Positions 6,745 through 7,119 of a DNA stretch of 7,119 nt are shown here, piece by piece. Within the stretch, counting starts at the first letter, position 1, and every line of letters begins with the position of its first letter. The DNA is from Chloroflexota bacterium (GTDB taxonomy: Bacteria; Chloroflexota; Anaerolineae; Anaerolineales; UBA11579). Position numbers and translations under genes: made by a program. Under the pieces are notes generated by a model that saw only the letters and a program-made list of their open reading frames with translations, had not been told where the DNA came from and ran no database searches. The stretch is taken from NCBI GenBank assembly GCA_003250455.1, contig QKGK01000480.1, positions 1-7,119 of the forward strand, read 5' to 3'.

Positions 6745-6820
6745 TAAACGCTTGGCGAAGGGTAGCGATTTTATACCCTATGTCCGCTTGGGAGAAGCGA
6801 TTATCATGAAGATTCGCCCC

Positions 6821-6914
6821 TGTCAAGCGGGGTCATTGGTCCGCACGCACACCTCACAAAAATTGTCAAGCAAGTTCCCCTACTCACATGCATAAACGAC
6901 ATTGTTTGTCAAGC
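6821..6914 (+). repeat. Three TGTCAAGC elements at exact 43-bp intervals
   Basis: TGTCAAGC occurs at 6821-6828, 6864-6871 and 6907-6914, start-to-start distance 43 bp each time. The second and third copies share a longer TTGTCAAGCA core; the first reads CTGTCAAGCG. The 35-base stretches between them are unrelated. 43 bp is about four helical turns, so the elements would lie on one face of the DNA, as for cooperative protein binding. Read on the other strand each contains TTGACA, but no convincing -10 follows at 16-18 bp. Confidence 0.5.
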
Positions 6915-6944
6915 AGCGCGGGAAATTCGATAAAAACCAATCAT

Positions 6945-6973
6945 TTGCATTCTGGTTTATTTTCGTTTATGCT
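6945..6973 (+). promoter_or_regulatory. Weak candidate promoter for the gene at 7089
   Basis: TTGCAT (6945-6950) and TATGCT (6968-6973) are 17 bp apart, matching three and four of six consensus bases. The start would be near 6980, giving a leader of about 109 nt that contains the hairpin at 7024-7057. The boxes are poor; the call rests mainly on spacing and position in an AT-rich stretch. Confidence 0.25.
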
Positions 6974-7023
6974 GAAAATTGAACAACCCGGATCGATCCA
7001 CCCAAACACCAACAAACAATATC

Positions 7024-7057
7024 CATCCTCTTTGGAGCAGGCCTCCCCGAAAGGATG
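7024..7057 (+). other. Leader hairpin upstream of the gene at 7089
   Basis: CATCC (7024-7028) pairs with GGATG (7053-7057), TTT (7031-7033) with AAA (7050-7052), and GGAG (7034-7037) with CTCC (7043-7046), leaving a 5-nt loop and small bulges (TC on the left, CCG on the right). It ends 19 nt before the Shine-Dalgarno at 7077-7082. It is not followed by a T tract, so it does not look like a terminator. Confidence 0.35.
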
Positions 7058-7088
7058 ATAACCGAACCCGATTTCGAAGGAGTATCGC

Positions 7089-7119
7089 ATGTCTTTCACA
7101 AATCAAGACCCGCAGAACC
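7089..7119 (+). CDS. Start of an unidentified protein, cut by the window end
   Basis: Only ten codons are visible, beginning MSFTNQDPQN. The start is supported by a near-perfect AAGGAG at 7077-7082 with 6 nt spacing. The visible residues are polar and show no signal peptide yet. Nothing can be said about function. Another open frame from the ATG at 7055 also runs off the end but has a poorly spaced ribosome site. Confidence 0.6.
   Translation, partial: MSFTNQDPQN

Larger units (their letters stand above)
6730..7088. other. 359-base intergenic regulatory region
   Basis: No protein or RNA gene is evident here. It separates the minus-strand isoprenoid operon from the plus-strand gene starting at 7089. 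It contains the leaderless promoter at 6736-6744, a small hairpin (CGCTT-gggag-AAGCG, 6785-6799), a short inverted repeat (AGGGTA 6759-6764 with TACCCT 6774-6779), three phased TGTCAAGC elements (6821-6914), an inverted repeat AAACCA-N13-TGGTTT (6934-6958), and a leader hairpin (7024-7057). The minus-strand reading of the element at 6821 gives TTGACA followed after 15 bp by GATAAT, a weak upstream promoter candidate for the operon. Confidence 0.6.

Noticed and set aside
6821..6914. Three tandem TTGACA promoters on the minus strand
   Set aside because: No acceptable -10 box follows at 16-18 bp for any of the three; the best is GATAAT at 15 bp after the copy at 6821.
6821..6949. Possible CRISPR array (equal 43-bp period with unrelated spacers)
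   Set aside because: The shared element is only 8-10 bases, far shorter than a CRISPR repeat, only three copies are present, and no cas gene is in the window.
6730..7088. tRNA, riboswitch or other structured RNA gene
   Set aside because: No cloverleaf, no known riboswitch core and no long conserved-looking stem; only short hairpins are present.
7055..7119. Alternative start ATG at 7055 for the last gene
   Set aside because: Its only purine-rich sequence (GAAAGG) abuts the ATG and the ATG is inside a predicted hairpin, whereas the ATG at 7089 has AAGGAG at ideal spacing.

Overview
The window looks like chromosomal DNA from a bacterium of the Chloroflexota, most likely an Anaerolineae-type lineage. 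This is an inference, not a database result. It rests on a mevalonate kinase next to an isopentenyl phosphate kinase (the archaeal-style or 'alternative' mevalonate route, known in bacteria such as Roseiflexus), a decaprenyl-phosphate phosphoribosyltransferase-like UbiA protein in the same operon, and the style of the other proteins. Coding DNA is moderately GC-rich and the intergenic stretches are clearly AT-rich. I see no rRNA, tRNA, insertion sequence, CRISPR array or phage gene.

Layout. (1) Bases 1-168 are AT-rich non-coding DNA ending in a -10-like box and a strong Shine-Dalgarno. (2) 169-636 (+) is a small CoA-binding Rossmann protein. (3) A 10-bp hairpin at 669-696 separates it from the convergent pair on the minus strand. 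(4) 2351-721 (-) is dgt (HD-domain dNTP triphosphohydrolase) followed 14 nt later by greA, probably one transcription unit driven by a TTGACA-N17-TACACT promoter. (5) A 282-base divergent intergenic region (2352-2633) holds outward-facing promoter candidates and a palindrome. (6) 2634-4094 (+) is an unrecognised multi-pass membrane protein with a CxxC...CxxH putative zinc site. (7) 6729-4105 (-) is a tightly packed three-gene isoprenoid operon, in order UbiA/DPPR-synthase-like, mevalonate kinase, isopentenyl phosphate kinase, ending 10 nt from the stop of the convergent membrane protein gene. (8) 6730-7088 is a 359-base regulatory region with phased short repeats and a leader hairpin. (9) At 7089 the first ten codons of a further plus-strand gene begin and run off the end.

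How the genes fit together. Mevalonate kinase makes mevalonate 5-phosphate and the IPK makes IPP from isopentenyl phosphate. The decarboxylase joining them is not in the window. The UbiA protein acts on a polyprenyl phosphate, so the operon spans isoprenoid precursor synthesis and use of a lipid carrier. dgt and greA are a housekeeping pair (nucleotide pool control and rescue of stalled RNA polymerase).

The least ordinary signals are: an extended -10 box placed exactly six bases before the UbiA ATG, with no Shine-Dalgarno, predicting a leaderless operon mRNA; three copies of TGTCAAGC spaced exactly 43 bp apart upstream of that operon; and the metal-site membrane protein of unknown function. 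I did not find evidence for a wholly new defence or mobile system.
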